Source: Paenibacillus vietnamensis (GTDB taxonomy: Bacteria > Bacillota > Bacilli > Paenibacillales > Paenibacillaceae). From it: a DNA stretch of 64,000 nucleotides. The DNA lies in contig NZ_JAHMHW010000011.1 of the NCBI RefSeq assembly GCF_020169515.1, positions 62,001-126,000 on the forward strand, written 5' to 3'. Shown piece by piece: positions 24,590 to 33,555 of the stretch. The position numbers and the translations under genes were made by a program. How positions within the stretch are numbered: position 1 is the first letter of the stretch; each line of letters starts with the position of its first letter. The notes beneath the pieces were generated by a model. It was not told the DNA's origin. It ran no database searches and worked only from the letters and a program-made list of their open reading frames with translations.

Positions 24590-25457
24590 ATCGATTACCC
24601 CGTATCGACGAAGGTGAAACATGCTTGTGCTTTTTGAACGTCCGGCTGAAATAATAAATATCGTTAAATCCGGTAGCGGCCGCGACCTCCGAAACGCTGA
24701 GCGGACTGCGCCGGAGCAGATCGTCCGCTATGTTCAGGCGCGTCGTCGTAATGTATTCCGTCACCGTGCGTCCGCACAGCTCCTTGAACAACCGGCTGAA
24801 GTGGAAGCGGCTGAGTCCGGCTATGCCGGCCAGCTGCTCGACCGAAAGCTCGTCCTTGAAATGGCGGTCGATATAGTCGAACACCGGAGCGAAACGCTCG
24901 ACGTTTTTCATCCGCTCGGCATGCTCGTCCTGCGTCAGCACGGTGCCGACGTACCCGCGGATCAGCAGGGTAAGCAGCCGGTACAGCTCGGATTTGATCG
25001 CAAGCTCGTAGCCGATTTCGCGCTGCTCCAGCTCCCGGATGATCGCATGCATGCAAGCCGCCGCACTTTCGTCGCTGCCGATATAATTGCGCAGCAGCAG
25101 CCGGTTTTGCGTAAGCGGGGTGATGAACTTCGTCTCCGCAGCGTCGGCCGACTGGCTGTGAAGCAGGGAGACGTCGAAGATGAGCGCATAGTAAAACAAT
25201 TCGGGCGACGCGCTTACGCCGTAATGCAGCTCGTTGCTGTTGACCGCGATCAGGTCGCCGGCCGACGCGCTCATCGAAGCGGAGCCGCATTCGATGAGCG
25301 CTTCGCCTTTTACGAAGAACAAAAATTCAAGATGCCGGTGCCAATGATGGGGAAACAGAACGCCTCCCTGCTGGCTGAAGCCGATGCGGTGAAGCTTGAT
25401 TGGAAATTGCGGATCGGGCATGTCCATCGGCTCGCGAAGCGATTCGTATTTTTCCAC
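24588..25457 (-). CDS. AraC-family regulator with cupin sensor
   Basis: 289 residues from a GTG start. An N-terminal cupin (HHWHRHLEFLFFVKGEALIE, about 35-55) probably binds a sugar; the C-terminal double HTH spans about 185-285 (LSVEQLAGIAGLSRFHFSRLFKE; VSEVAAATGFNDIYYFSRTFKK). The GTG at 25457 has GGAGGGGAG nine bases upstream, better than the longer frame from 25511, which has no site. Divergent from the Gfo/Idh/MocA operon, which it likely activates. Confidence 0.88.
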   Translation of the reverse strand: MEKYESLREPMDMPDPQFPIKLHRIGFSQQGGVLFPHHWHRHLEFLFFVKGEALIECGSASMSASAGDLIAVNSNELHYGVSASPELFYYALIFDVSLLHSQSADAAETKFITPLTQNRLLLRNYIGSDESAAACMHAIIRELEQREIGYELAIKSELYRLLTLLIRGYVGTVLTQDEHAERMKNVERFAPVFDYIDRHFKDELSVEQLAGIAGLSRFHFSRLFKELCGRTVTEYITTTRLNIADDLLRRSPLSVSEVAAATGFNDIYYFSRTFKKHKHVSPSSIRGNR

Positions 25458-25591
25458 GTTAGCAAACTCCCCTCCTCTCTGATAGCACAATCGTACAAAC
25501 AAACCGCACACGTCTGCATGGAGCTGATGCTTGAATTCATTATAATACGAAAGTACAGGGACGCAAAAACGCTCAAAGGAGAGATTTATTG

Positions 25592-26650
25592 ATGAAGCCG
25601 GTACAGGTTGCGGTTATCGGAGCAGGCTCGATCTCGTCTTGCCATTTGGATTCTTATCGGAACAACCCGAATGCAAACATATATGCCGTTTGCGATTTGA
25701 ACGGGGAACGCGCGGCGAAAGCGGCCGAAGCATACGGCGCCGCTCACATTTACACAGATTACCGGGAGCTGCTCGCAGACCCGGGCGTTGAAGCGGTCAG
25801 CATCTGCACGTGGAATAATACGCATGCGGAAATCAGCATCGCCGCCCTTGAAGCCGGCAAGCACGTTCTTGTGGAAAAGCCGCTCTGCCGTACGGTAGAG
25901 GAAGCTCTTAAGGTGCAGGAAGCCGTAGAAAAAAGCGGCAAGCTGCTGCAGGTCGGCTTCGTCCGCCGTTATGACGCGAATGCCCAGCTGCTGCGCGCGA
26001 TGGCGGACAGGGGGGAGTTCGGCGGCATTTATTTCGCCAAAGCTTCTACGCTCAGGCGCCTCGGGAATCCTGGTGGCTGGTTCTCCGACATCGAGCGCTC
26101 CGGCGGCGGACCGCTTATCGATATCGGCGTACACGTCATCGATTTGTGCTGGTACATGATGGGCCGGCCGAAGCCGGTTACGGTCAGCGCGAACACCTAC
26201 CGCAAGCTGGGCAACCGTTCGAATGTCCGCAACCTGTCGTTTTATAAAGCGGCGGACTACGATGCGGAGCATAACACGGTCGAGGATATGGCGAACGCGC
26301 TGGTCCGTTTCGAGAACGGGGCGTCGCTGCTCGTGGACGTCAGCTTCACGCTTCATGCGAAGTCGGACGAAACGGCAGTGAAGCTGTACGGCGAGAAAGG
26401 CGGCTTCGAGATCGATCCGGAGACGGTGATCGTCACGGAGCAGAACGATACGATATTGAACGTATTTCCGCAGACCGATCATAAAGGCTTTCATTTTGCA
26501 GGCGCCTTCCAGAACGAAATCGACCACTTCGTCGATTGCATCCGGCAGGGCAAGCAGCCGATCAGCCCGGTTGAGGACGGAGTCGAGATCATGAAAATAT
26601 TGGCGGGCATTTACGAATCGGCAGCCAAAGGGGCGGAGGTGCGGCTATGA
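25592..26650 (+). CDS. Gfo/Idh/MocA-family sugar dehydrogenase
   Basis: 352 residues. N-terminal NAD(P)-binding Rossmann fold (VAVIGAGSISSCHL), the EKP motif (VEKPLCRTVEEAL near 94-106), and the C-terminal alpha/beta domain with DIGVHVIDLCWYMM, the usual substrate-site helix with His. Such enzymes oxidise cyclic sugars or inositols. ATG at 25592 preferred; a TTG one codon earlier is possible since AAAGGAGAG precedes both. A -10 TATAAT lies near 25541. First gene of a three-gene operon. Confidence 0.88.
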   Translation: MKPVQVAVIGAGSISSCHLDSYRNNPNANIYAVCDLNGERAAKAAEAYGAAHIYTDYRELLADPGVEAVSICTWNNTHAEISIAALEAGKHVLVEKPLCRTVEEALKVQEAVEKSGKLLQVGFVRRYDANAQLLRAMADRGEFGGIYFAKASTLRRLGNPGGWFSDIERSGGGPLIDIGVHVIDLCWYMMGRPKPVTVSANTYRKLGNRSNVRNLSFYKAADYDAEHNTVEDMANALVRFENGASLLVDVSFTLHAKSDETAVKLYGEKGGFEIDPETVIVTEQNDTILNVFPQTDHKGFHFAGAFQNEIDHFVDCIRQGKQPISPVEDGVEIMKILAGIYESAAKGAEVRL

Positions 26651-27504
26651 AGCTGGGGGTCAGCACGTACAGTTTGTATCAGGCGCTGCAGTCGGGGGAG
26701 ATGTCGGTCCGCGATGTTATCTCGTATATTGCATCGATCGGCGGCGAGCATGCGGAAATTGTACCGCTCGGCTTTAATCTGACGGAGCAGCCCGAGCTGA
26801 TCGGGGTCATCAGGCAGCAGGCGGAGGAAAGCGGCATCGAGCTGTCGAACTACGCTGTCGGCGCCAATTTCTCCGGCCTTGCCGATGAGGAGTTCGCGGC
26901 GGAGATCGAGCGGTTGAAACGGGAGGTCGATATTGCGGCCGCGCTCGGCGTGAAGAAAATGCGCCATGACGTCGCCTCGTCGCCGGATCTCACGATCGCC
27001 CGCTTTCTCTCGGAGCTGCCGCGGCTCGCGGAAGCCTGCCGGATCATCGCGGATTATGCGGCTCCGCTTGGCATTACGACCAGCGTCGAGAATCACGGCT
27101 ATTATATCCAGCACAGCGACCGCGTGCAGGCGCTCGTCGGACTTGTGGACCGGCCTAATTTCAGGACAACGCTGGATGTCGGCAATTTTCTGTGCGTCGA
27201 TGAGGATCCGGCCGTTGCGGTTCAGGCGAACATCGGGATCGCATCCATGGTGCACGTCAAGGATTTTTATTACCGCAAGGGAACGGCGACACTCGGAGAG
27301 GGCTGGTTCGGCACGTCCGGCGGCAATTGGCTGCGCGGCGCCATCGCCGGACACGGCGACATCGATATGCCGCGCGTGCTGCGCATCGTGAAGGAGAGCG
27401 GCTATGACGGTTATATTTCCATCGAGTTCGAAGGGATGGAGAACTGCAAGACCGGCACGAGGCTGGGCTTTGAAAATGTAAAGCGTTTGTGGAACGAAAT
27501 TTAG
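26647..27504 (+). CDS. Sugar phosphate isomerase/epimerase (AP-endonuclease-2 TIM barrel), copy 1
   Basis: 285 residues, TIM barrel of the xylose-isomerase-like superfamily. Metal-binding acids are likely in SVENHGYY, TTLDVGNFL, MVHVKDF and ISIEFEG. Overlaps the dehydrogenase stop (ATGA), so translation is coupled. With the dehydrogenase and the next gene it forms a module that probably interconverts an uncommon sugar or cyclitol (for example keto-inositol or 3-keto-sugar); substrate not determinable. Confidence 0.85.
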   Translation: MKLGVSTYSLYQALQSGEMSVRDVISYIASIGGEHAEIVPLGFNLTEQPELIGVIRQQAEESGIELSNYAVGANFSGLADEEFAAEIERLKREVDIAAALGVKKMRHDVASSPDLTIARFLSELPRLAEACRIIADYAAPLGITTSVENHGYYIQHSDRVQALVGLVDRPNFRTTLDVGNFLCVDEDPAVAVQANIGIASMVHVKDFYYRKGTATLGEGWFGTSGGNWLRGAIAGHGDIDMPRVLRIVKESGYDGYISIEFEGMENCKTGTRLGFENVKRLWNEI

Positions 27505-27523
27505 CTACAAAGGAGCGGATCAT

Positions 27524-28414
27524 GTGACGTTGCCAATCGTATCGAATAAAATCGGCGTCATCGCGGACAGTTTTCAAGCGGGGGTCAAAGAAGGGCTGCT
27601 GAAGGCGAAGCAGGTCGGAGCGGAAGGCGTTCAAATTTACGCCGTGCACGGGGAGCTGGATCCGGACGGGCTGAGTGCAGCTGCGCGAAAGGAATGGAAG
27701 TCGTACATCGATTCGCTCGGGCTGGAGGTATCCGCGCTCGTCGGCGACCCCGGCGGCCATGGCTTTCAGGACCCGGAGCAAAACCGCGCCAGAATCGATA
27801 AATCCAAGCGTATTATGGAGCTCGGCATGGAGCTCGGGACCAACATTATTACGACGCATATCGGTATCGTGCCGGCCGACAGCAGCAGCCGCATTTACGA
27901 GACGATGCATAACGCCTGTGAGGAGCTTAGCCGGTTCGCGAATGAAATGGGCGCCTATTTCGCGATCGAGACCGGACCGGAGACGGCCGCCCATCTGAGG
28001 TCCTTCCTCGACGGGCTTGGCACAAAAGGGGTTGCGGTTAACTACGATCCGGCCAACTTCGTTATGGTGACGGGCGACGATCCGGTACAGGGCGTGTACA
28101 CGCTGAAGGATTATATCGTGCATACCCACGCCAAGGACGGCGTCAAGCTCGGCCCCGTCGATCCCCGGGACGTTTATGGCGAGTACGGCTACGAAGTATC
28201 GATGGATCACGCCGACATTGCGGCTATGGCGGAGTCCGGCTCCGGCTTCCGCGAGGTTCCGCTTGGCGAAGGCAGCGTAGACTGGCCGGCTTACCTGCGC
28301 GCGCTTCAGGACATCGGCTATACGGGCTACCTGACGATCGAGCGTGAGGTCGGAACCGATCCGGAGGCGGATATCCGCAAGGCGGTTCAGTTTCTGAAGG
28401 CGTTTAGAGGGTAG
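27524..28414 (+). CDS. Sugar phosphate isomerase/epimerase, copy 2
   Basis: 296 residues; second TIM-barrel isomerase/epimerase, diverged from copy 1. Likely metal ligands in AIETGPETA, VNYDPANFV, VHTHAKDG and LTIERE. GTG start with AAAGGAG upstream, 19 bases after copy 1. The tandem of two such proteins behind one Gfo/Idh/MocA enzyme suggests two successive or complementary steps, such as epimerisation and 3-keto-sugar cleavage; this is inference. Confidence 0.85.
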   Translation: MTLPIVSNKIGVIADSFQAGVKEGLLKAKQVGAEGVQIYAVHGELDPDGLSAAARKEWKSYIDSLGLEVSALVGDPGGHGFQDPEQNRARIDKSKRIMELGMELGTNIITTHIGIVPADSSSRIYETMHNACEELSRFANEMGAYFAIETGPETAAHLRSFLDGLGTKGVAVNYDPANFVMVTGDDPVQGVYTLKDYIVHTHAKDGVKLGPVDPRDVYGEYGYEVSMDHADIAAMAESGSGFREVPLGEGSVDWPAYLRALQDIGYTGYLTIEREVGTDPEADIRKAVQFLKAFRG

Positions 28415-28838
28415 GGGTGCTGCCGTAACGTACCGCAAACCATTGATGTGTTGGCGGAACAGGGTCGCTCGGCTGATGGGAGATGCCAGTGCGTTGAGCG
28501 TCGGCTGGCTTTGCGGACTCGCGTTCCGCTATCTCGCTCAAAATCGCCGATTTCACCATTCTGCGGACCCACGTTCCTTTATTCGCCGAAATTGACTCTC
28601 TGGATACTAACTTTCCGCCGAATAACGGATCTGTTGTCCGTCGATCCGAGTTTTTCGCCCTCGTACGCAGCATTAGCGGAACTACGGTCCATCGCAGTTT
28701 GCGGCGCCATAACGTACCACAAACCATTAAAGAGCTGGCGGATACAGGCGCTGCGGCTGAAGTGTGCGATGCCGGTGCTTTGAGTGTCTACTTGGCGGAC
28801 TCACATTTCGCTATTTCGCTCTACGATTTCCGACGTGG
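28415..28838. repeat. Intergenic repeat pair (two about 130-bp related segments)
   Basis: A segment starting AACGTACCGCAAACCATT at 28427 recurs, diverged, as AACGTACCACAAACCATT at 28711, 284 bases later. Both continue with matching blocks (TGGCGGA, CTCGGCTGA or CTGCGGCTGA, GCGGACTC or GGCGGACTC, TTTCGCT). The part between contains GCCGAATAACGGATCTGTTG-type sequence. No ribosome binding site or sustained codon pattern supports a gene. Confidence 0.7.
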
Positions 28839-29018
28839 AACAATTAAGTGATAGTGCTCTATGTATGGACTTACGATCAGCGTCTGTTGCTGTTGAATCA
28901 TTCGAATCACCATCTCCCTATGATGACTTAATTAGACAATGAAAAAGGTACAGCCTCCTCCTATTTTTTGAGGGACTGTACCTTTTTACATCATGGGGAC
29001 TTTTTCAGCGGCCTCTTT
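28839..29018 (-). pseudogene. 5' remnant of an IS1182-like transposase with its terminal repeat
   Basis: On the minus strand an insertion-sequence end, GAGGCCGCTGAAAAAGTCCC (from about 29015), is followed by a strong hairpin (AAAAAGGTACAG / CTGTACCTTTTT, a read-through barrier), then GGGAG and an ATG near 28918. The peptide begins MVIRMIQQQQTLIVSPYIEH, the pattern of IS1182-type transposase N-termini (QQ-TL-LSPY). The frame is lost after about 27 codons where the intergenic repeat begins. Rest of the element is missing. Confidence 0.6.
28976..29015. repeat. 40-bp direct repeat, copy 1 (IS end)
   Basis: A 40-base stretch beginning CTGTACCTTTTTACATCAT and ending TTTTTCAGCGGCCTC. It recurs at 29940-29979 with one mismatch (TGGGGAC versus TAGGGAC). 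The two copies have the same orientation and flank the toxin-antitoxin genes. Confidence 0.9.
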
Positions 29019-29091
29019 GCTCAGGCTTCTTTTTGCATTGTATTAGATATGGTATACTGAGATGAAGAACGAGTAGGGAGTGATGGTGGTT

Positions 29092-29319
29092 ATGGCCAAA
29101 AAAATGGACCATGAGACAGTCATCCAGTTAAAAAGTATTTTGAAAAAGCTAAATGTCAGTAACCAAAAAGTCCTAATTGATCTTCAAAATGAAACGCTTG
29201 AAATACAAGAAGATGACATGGGTATTGAAGATCTGTTGGAGGCTGCAGGAACACTGTCGCAAGAACGGGCAAATGAATTAATGAGTGATGTGAATAGAGC
29301 TCGTAAGGAATGGGATTGA
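29092..29319 (+). CDS. Antitoxin of a VapBC/PIN-type pair
   Basis: 75 residues (MAKKMDHETVIQLKSILKK...), hydrophilic with helical segments; the C-terminal half (IEDLLEAAGTLSQERANELM) is the part expected to wrap the toxin. No DNA-binding fold could be assigned with certainty. The ATG at 29092 is 11 bases after AGGGAG; two earlier in-frame starts (29080, 29083) are too close. A -10 like TATACT lies near 29053. The stop codon overlaps the toxin start by one base (TGATG). Confidence 0.7.
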   Translation: MAKKMDHETVIQLKSILKKLNVSNQKVLIDLQNETLEIQEDDMGIEDLLEAAGTLSQERANELMSDVNRARKEWD

Positions 29320-29711
29320 TGAAGGGATACTTGTTGGATACGAACATAGCCATTGCAATATTGAGTAACGAATCTCGTGTGATTGAGTTTATTCAACAGG
29401 CTTCACGTGACCGATTGAAGATGTATTTCTCGGTCATAACAGAGTGTGAGGTTTTTGCAGGGCTAAAGGATGACGAACATTTACGAGCAGCAAAGTTATT
29501 TGGGAATGGGCGAGTCATTGAAGTTTCATCAGAAATTGCTAAAACAGCCGGATCCTTACGGAGGACTCAAAGGGAGCAAGGACGGAAACTAAAAACGCCC
29601 GATGCTCTTATTATTGCTTCGGCTGTGATTGAAAACTTATGTCTTGTTTCAAGAGACCACGATATGAAATTCGTGAAAGAAGAGCTGAATATAAATGTGC
29701 TAAACATCTAA
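29319..29711 (+). CDS. PIN-domain toxin (VapC-like RNase)
   Basis: 130 residues. PIN-domain acidic residues are in place: Asp in YLLDTNIAIAIL, Glu in ITECEVFAGL, Asp in KTPDALIIASAV, and Asp in LVSRDHDM. Such proteins are Mg-dependent RNases that cut tRNA or rRNA when freed from the antitoxin. Translation is coupled to the antitoxin. The unit is more AT-rich than neighbouring genes and sits between two copies of an IS end, which suggests horizontal arrival. A terminator follows. Confidence 0.88.
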   Translation: MKGYLLDTNIAIAILSNESRVIEFIQQASRDRLKMYFSVITECEVFAGLKDDEHLRAAKLFGNGRVIEVSSEIAKTAGSLRRTQREQGRKLKTPDALIIASAVIENLCLVSRDHDMKFVKEELNINVLNI

Positions 29712-29712
29712 T

Positions 29713-29748
29713 TCCCGCCTCTTGCTGTTGGAGTGCGGGATTTTTGTT
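29713..29748 (+). terminator. Terminator of the toxin-antitoxin operon
   Basis: TCCCGC / GCGGGA outer stem with inner CTC / GAG, followed by TTTTTGTT. Confidence 0.75.
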
Positions 29749-30098
29749 GTGGTCATTTACATCGTCGAGTTTACCCTGAATTACGAAAGTAACGCCTTAT
29801 AAAGACATAAAAAAGTGCCCTGATCTTTGGTAGAATGCTGTTTGTCGGAACAACATCACCCAAAGAGAGGAGCACCTTATTGAGGCCGCTGAAGAACTTG
29901 TTGTTTTCGGAGCTCCCTCCATGAATTTCGTATAAAAAACTGTACCTTTTTACATCATAGGGACTTTTTCAGCGGCCTCCTCCGAAAGGGGGTTTTTTTC
30001 ATTAGAATTGTGGGACTTTTTTCATAATGGGAATAGCCATAACGCCGTCGAATCTTGTAAAATAATGCTAGGTTAAGCTTCTTAACATGGGAAGGGGT
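29749..30098. other. Gene-free stretch with insertion-sequence relics
   Basis: It holds an unassigned segment at about 29808-29880 ending in AAAGAGAGGAGCACCTTATT, which looks like the leader of a lost transposase gene, the 98-bp element at 29882-29979, and the leader of the chemoreceptor gene. No intact gene is visible. Confidence 0.5.
29882..29979. mobile_element. 98-bp MITE-like relic with IS1182-like ends
   Basis: Left end GAGGCCGCTGAAGAA and right end, read inward on the other strand, GAGGCCGCTGAAAAA match at 14 of 15 positions. The right 40 bases equal the direct repeat at 28976-29015. It is best read as an internally deleted copy of the same element whose transposase remnant lies at 28.9 kb. 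Confidence 0.6.
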
Positions 30099-31826
30099 AT
30101 GGCGTTGAATCGTTTGTTGACGAGGATGGTTTTATTTTTCTCCTGTCTGATATTGGCGGCTGGGGCGGTGCTTGGCATTACGATTTACCGGTCGTCGACG
30201 GGGCTGGTGGAGAGCTCGCTCGGAGCGCAGGCGCGGCTTGTCGCCGAGAATGCGGCCAAGCTGATCGATCCCAAGGAATATGCGAAGCTCAGCGTGGAGG
30301 CTGGTGAAACGGAATATTATTCGAAGCTCCGCGCCCAGCTTAATGAGCTCCGTGAAACGAACGGCTTGAAATATTTGTACACCCTGGCGAAAAAAGAACA
30401 GGACGGCAAATCTATCTACTACTATATGGTGGATGGCGCGCCTCTTGACGTGGACAGTGAGGATTTTTCGGCGATGGGCGATCCGGAGGAGAACGAGTAC
30501 CCGGGCATGGTGAAGGCGTTCGAGGAGGGCAAGCCGCAAACCGGCGAGCTGACGAACGATCCGGACTACGGCGCCACGATAACCGCGTACGTGCCCCTGA
30601 CAGGCGCGGACGGCAAGATGATCGGCGTTGTCGGAGCGGATTTTGACGCAACGGCCGTTTACGCGCTGATGGACAGCAACAGGAAAACGACTCTGTACGT
30701 GACTCTTGGCGTTATCGCGGCCGGCATTTTGCTCGTCGTGCTGCTGGCAAACTATTTGACCAGGCCGCTGCTGCAGCTGACCTCGCAGGTCGCCAAGGTG
30801 CGCGAAGGGGATATGACAGTCGTCATTCCTATGACGCGCAAGGACGAAATCGGCCATTTGGCGCAAACGTTCCAGCAGCTGGTTACGAACACACGAACGG
30901 TCATCCGCGGCATGCGGGACAGCTCGGAGCGGCTGCTTAAGGCGTCGGAGGGCGTCTCGGAGCATGCGAGAAGCACGACGGAGGCGAGCCGCCTGATCGC
31001 GTTAAGCATGCAGGACGCTTCGGACGGAGCCAATACGCAGGTGCTTCGTTCTGCGGATATGACGAAGGCGGTCGAGGGCATGACAGACAGTATGCTCCGT
31101 ATCACCGAATCCACGGCAATCGTCGCCGATGTGGCGCAGGAGACGATGGAGCAGACAGGGAAGGGACATTCCTTGATCAAACAAGCGATGTCGGAGATGG
31201 AAACGGTGAACGATACGGCGGCTCATATGCTCAAGGCCACGAAAAGGCTGGAGAGCCGGTCCGGAGAAATCGGCGAAATTACAAACGTGCTTTCCGCCAT
31301 TGCGCAGCAAACGAACCTGCTCGCGCTGAACGCGGCTATCGAGGCTTCACATGCGGGCGAGCACGGCAGAGGATTCGCGGTCGTAGCCGCTGAAGTGCGG
31401 AAGCTCGCGACGCAATCGCATGAATCGGCCGCGCAGATCGGCGAGCTGATCGCGACAGTGCTCGAGCAAACTTCCCAGCTGTCCTCCGGTATGGAATCGA
31501 ACAGCGCGAAAATAAGCGCCGGCCTGCACTTGGTCAGGGACGCAGGAGCCTCCTTCCATTCGATACTGACGGGACTGGAGAAAGTGAACGAGCAGCTGCA
31601 GGAGGTATCCGCCGCATCCGAGCAGGTGTCCGCGGAGTCCGAGGAGGTGGCGGCTTCTGTCGAGGAGATGGAGCGGATCTCGCGTCAGGCTGCCCTGCAC
31701 TTTGAAGGCATCGCGTCGAATTCGGCAGCGCAAATCGTTTCGATGGACGAGGTCAGCACTTCGGCGGAATCGATGCGGACGATGTCAAACGAGCTGACGG
31801 AGCTGAATAAGCGCTTTATTGTATAA
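30099..31826 (+). CDS. Methyl-accepting chemotaxis protein
   Basis: 575 residues. Membrane segment 1 near 7-27, an extracellular sensor of about 165 residues (Cache-like; [29 protein letters not shown]), membrane segment 2 near 198-218, HAMP ([19 protein letters not shown]), and a long coiled-coil signalling domain with the conserved tip [20 protein letters not shown] near 403-425. It signals to CheA/CheW. The start is uncertain: GGAAGGGG lies only one base before the ATG at 30099 but seven before an in-frame TTG at 30105. Ligand unknown. Confidence 0.9.
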   Translation: MALNRLLTRMVLFFSCLILAAGAVLGITIYRSSTGLVESSLGAQARLVAENAAKLIDPKEYAKLSVEAGETEYYSKLRAQLNELRETNGLKYLYTLAKKEQDGKSIYYYMVDGAPLDVDSEDFSAMGDPEENEYPGMVKAFEEGKPQTGELTNDPDYGATITAYVPLTGADGKMIGVVGADFDATAVYALMDSNRKTTLYVTLGVIAAGILLVVLLANYLTRPLLQLTSQVAKVREGDMTVVIPMTRKDEIGHLAQTFQQLVTNTRTVIRGMRDSSERLLKASEGVSEHARSTTEASRLIALSMQDASDGANTQVLRSADMTKAVEGMTDSMLRITESTAIVADVAQETMEQTGKGHSLIKQAMSEMETVNDTAAHMLKATKRLESRSGEIGEITNVLSAIAQQTNLLALNAAIEASHAGEHGRGFAVVAAEVRKLATQSHESAAQIGELIATVLEQTSQLSSGMESNSAKISAGLHLVRDAGASFHSILTGLEKVNEQLQEVSAASEQVSAESEEVAASVEEMERISRQAALHFEGIASNSAAQIVSMDEVSTSAESMRTMSNELTELNKRFIV

Positions 31827-31966
31827 GCCGGAAGGCCGTGTTTCATTCACAAAATTGATAAGTCAAATCACTGTAAAGGTATAGGAATAAGGTGCGCTTA
31901 AAGTTATAATGGATTTTAGTGTATAATGACTCTAGTCAAAAATAAAACGAATAAGGAGTACTCGAA

Positions 31967-32899
31967 ATGACTAAAACGCTTATTTTCGGGCACAAAAACC
32001 CGGACACCGACACGATTACATCGGCTATCGCATATGCAGAGCTGAAAACCAAGCTGGGCGCTGACGTGGAAGCAATCCGCCTCGGCGATGTTAACGGCGA
32101 AACGCAATATGCACTTAACTACTTCGGCGTTGCTGCGCCGCGTCTGATCGAGAACGTAGCAGACGAGACTGATACGGTTATTCTGGTTGACCACAATGAG
32201 CGCCAGCAAAGCGCTAACGATATCGACCGCGTACAAATTCTTGAGGTTATCGACCACCACCGCGTCGCTAACTTCGAGACGAGCGCGCCGCTTTATTTCC
32301 GCGCTGAGCCTGTTGGCTGCACAGCTACAATCCTGAACAAGCTGTACAAAGAAAACGGCGTTGAAATCCGCAAGGAAATTGCCGGCCTGATGCTTTCCGC
32401 GATTATTTCCGACTCCCTTCTGTTCAAATCGCCTACTTGCACGGAGCAGGACGTTGCGGCAGCTCGCGAGCTTGCGGCCATCGCCGGCGTAGACGCTGAA
32501 AGCTACGGATTGGACATGCTCAAAGCAGGCGCCGACCTGAGCGACAAAACGATCGCCCAGCTGATCTCGCTTGATGCCAAAGAATTCTCGATGGGCAGCT
32601 ACAAAGTGGAAATCGCGCAAGTGAACGCGGTTGACGTGAACGACGTGCTTTCCCGCCAAGCGGAGCTGGAAGCGGCTCTTAACGACATCATCGCGACAAA
32701 AGGTCTTGACCTGTTCATGCTTGTCGTAACGGACATCCTGAACAACGATTCCGTTGCCCTCGCGCTGGGCGCTCAAGCCGGGGCGGTTGAGAAAGCTTAC
32801 AACGTAACGCTGGAGAACAACCAAGCGCTTCTGAAAGGCGTTGTATCCCGTAAATCGCAAATCGTACCAGTTATGACCGAAACGCTCAGCAGCCTGTAA
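31967..32899 (+). CDS. ppaC: Manganese-dependent inorganic pyrophosphatase
   Basis: 310-residue family II pyrophosphatase (DHH superfamily). Metal-binding motifs: FGHKNPDTD near residues 7-15, LVDHNE near 73, and [11 protein letters not shown] near 95; C-terminal DHHA2-type domain with [14 protein letters not shown] near 297-310. It hydrolyses PPi in the cytoplasm. ATAAGGAGTACTCGAA precedes the ATG. Codon use is strongly biased to highly expressed codons (GCT, GTT, CGC, AAC), in line with a housekeeping role. Confidence 0.95.
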   Translation: MTKTLIFGHKNPDTDTITSAIAYAELKTKLGADVEAIRLGDVNGETQYALNYFGVAAPRLIENVADETDTVILVDHNERQQSANDIDRVQILEVIDHHRVANFETSAPLYFRAEPVGCTATILNKLYKENGVEIRKEIAGLMLSAIISDSLLFKSPTCTEQDVAAARELAAIAGVDAESYGLDMLKAGADLSDKTIAQLISLDAKEFSMGSYKVEIAQVNAVDVNDVLSRQAELEAALNDIIATKGLDLFMLVVTDILNNDSVALALGAQAGAVEKAYNVTLENNQALLKGVVSRKSQIVPVMTETLSSL

Positions 32900-32920
32900 G
32901 AGGCGAGCGTTCGCAAATCG

Positions 32921-32959
32921 GCAGTCCGGGCTTGTGCTACAAGCTCCGGGCTGCTTTTA
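32921..32959 (+). terminator. Terminator after ppaC
   Basis: GCAGTCCGGGCTTGT / ACAAGCTCCGGGCTGC hairpin followed by TTTTATTT. Confidence 0.85.
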
Positions 32960-32986
32960 TTTCATTTTATGGAGGAAGGTTTGCCG

Positions 32987-33286
32987 ATGTTTGAGATCAC
33001 CGAGTACAGCGTGGAGCTGATGAAGGACCCGTTCGGAATATTAAGCGGAACGAGATACGAGTTCATTCTCGATCTGGCCGTGGACGAAGAGGATGAGCTG
33101 CATCATGAGGACGGCGTGTCGCTGCGCGTCATTTACGTCGTAGAAGAGGATAGCCGGCGCATCGCAAAATACGAATTTTTGACGACCACGTCGAACAAGT
33201 ACCTCGATTTTGAGATGGATGAGGAAGAGGAGCAGCAGATTCTGGCGTTTTGCGGGGAGCATGTGTCCGAAGCGGAGTTCATTTAG
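32987..33286 (+). CDS. Small acidic protein (DUF6509-like)
   Basis: 99 residues, acidic and soluble (FEITEYSVELMKDPFGILSG; later VDEEDELHHEDG and EMDEEEEQQIL). It resembles the DUF6509 family of Bacillales, of unknown function; recognition is from the 'ITEYSVE..KDPFGIL.G.RYEF' pattern and is moderately sure. GGAGGAAGG lies before the ATG at 32987; an ATG at 32969 in frame overlaps that site and is unlikely. Confidence 0.65.
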   Translation: MFEITEYSVELMKDPFGILSGTRYEFILDLAVDEEDELHHEDGVSLRVIYVVEEDSRRIAKYEFLTTTSNKYLDFEMDEEEEQQILAFCGEHVSEAEFI

Positions 33287-33555
33287 CCCTCCTATTCGAG
33301 CAATAACGCTGCCTGAGTTCGGTAAAATTCCAATGCGTTGTTCTGAGATCAATTAGCGATTATGGAGTTCGTTGGCTAGCGTTGGGTTGGGTTTAGGGGC
33401 GATTGTGTTGAAAAATTGTGTTGAAAAGTATTGCTTCATTCGTTCCCCTGTGATAACATCTCTTCAAACCAATATTTTCCTGAAAAGTATAACTCTCGTC
33501 CCTTGCGGGTGGGAGTTTTATTTTTATCACAAAAGTAAACAGGGGGAGGGGCCGC
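33287..33555. other. Intergenic stretch with 13-bp duplication and hairpin
   Basis: ATTGTGTTGAAAA occurs twice in perfect tandem (33402-33414 and 33415-33427). At about 33490-33530 an imperfect hairpin (ACTCTCGTCCC / GGGTGGGAGT) with a T-rich tail stands just before the methyltransferase ribosome site and may be a terminator or attenuator. No gene is seen. Confidence 0.45.

Noticed and set aside
30000-30086. SigD promoter before the chemoreceptor
   Set aside because: I looked for TAAA and GCCGATAT-type elements at the right spacing and found none convincing.
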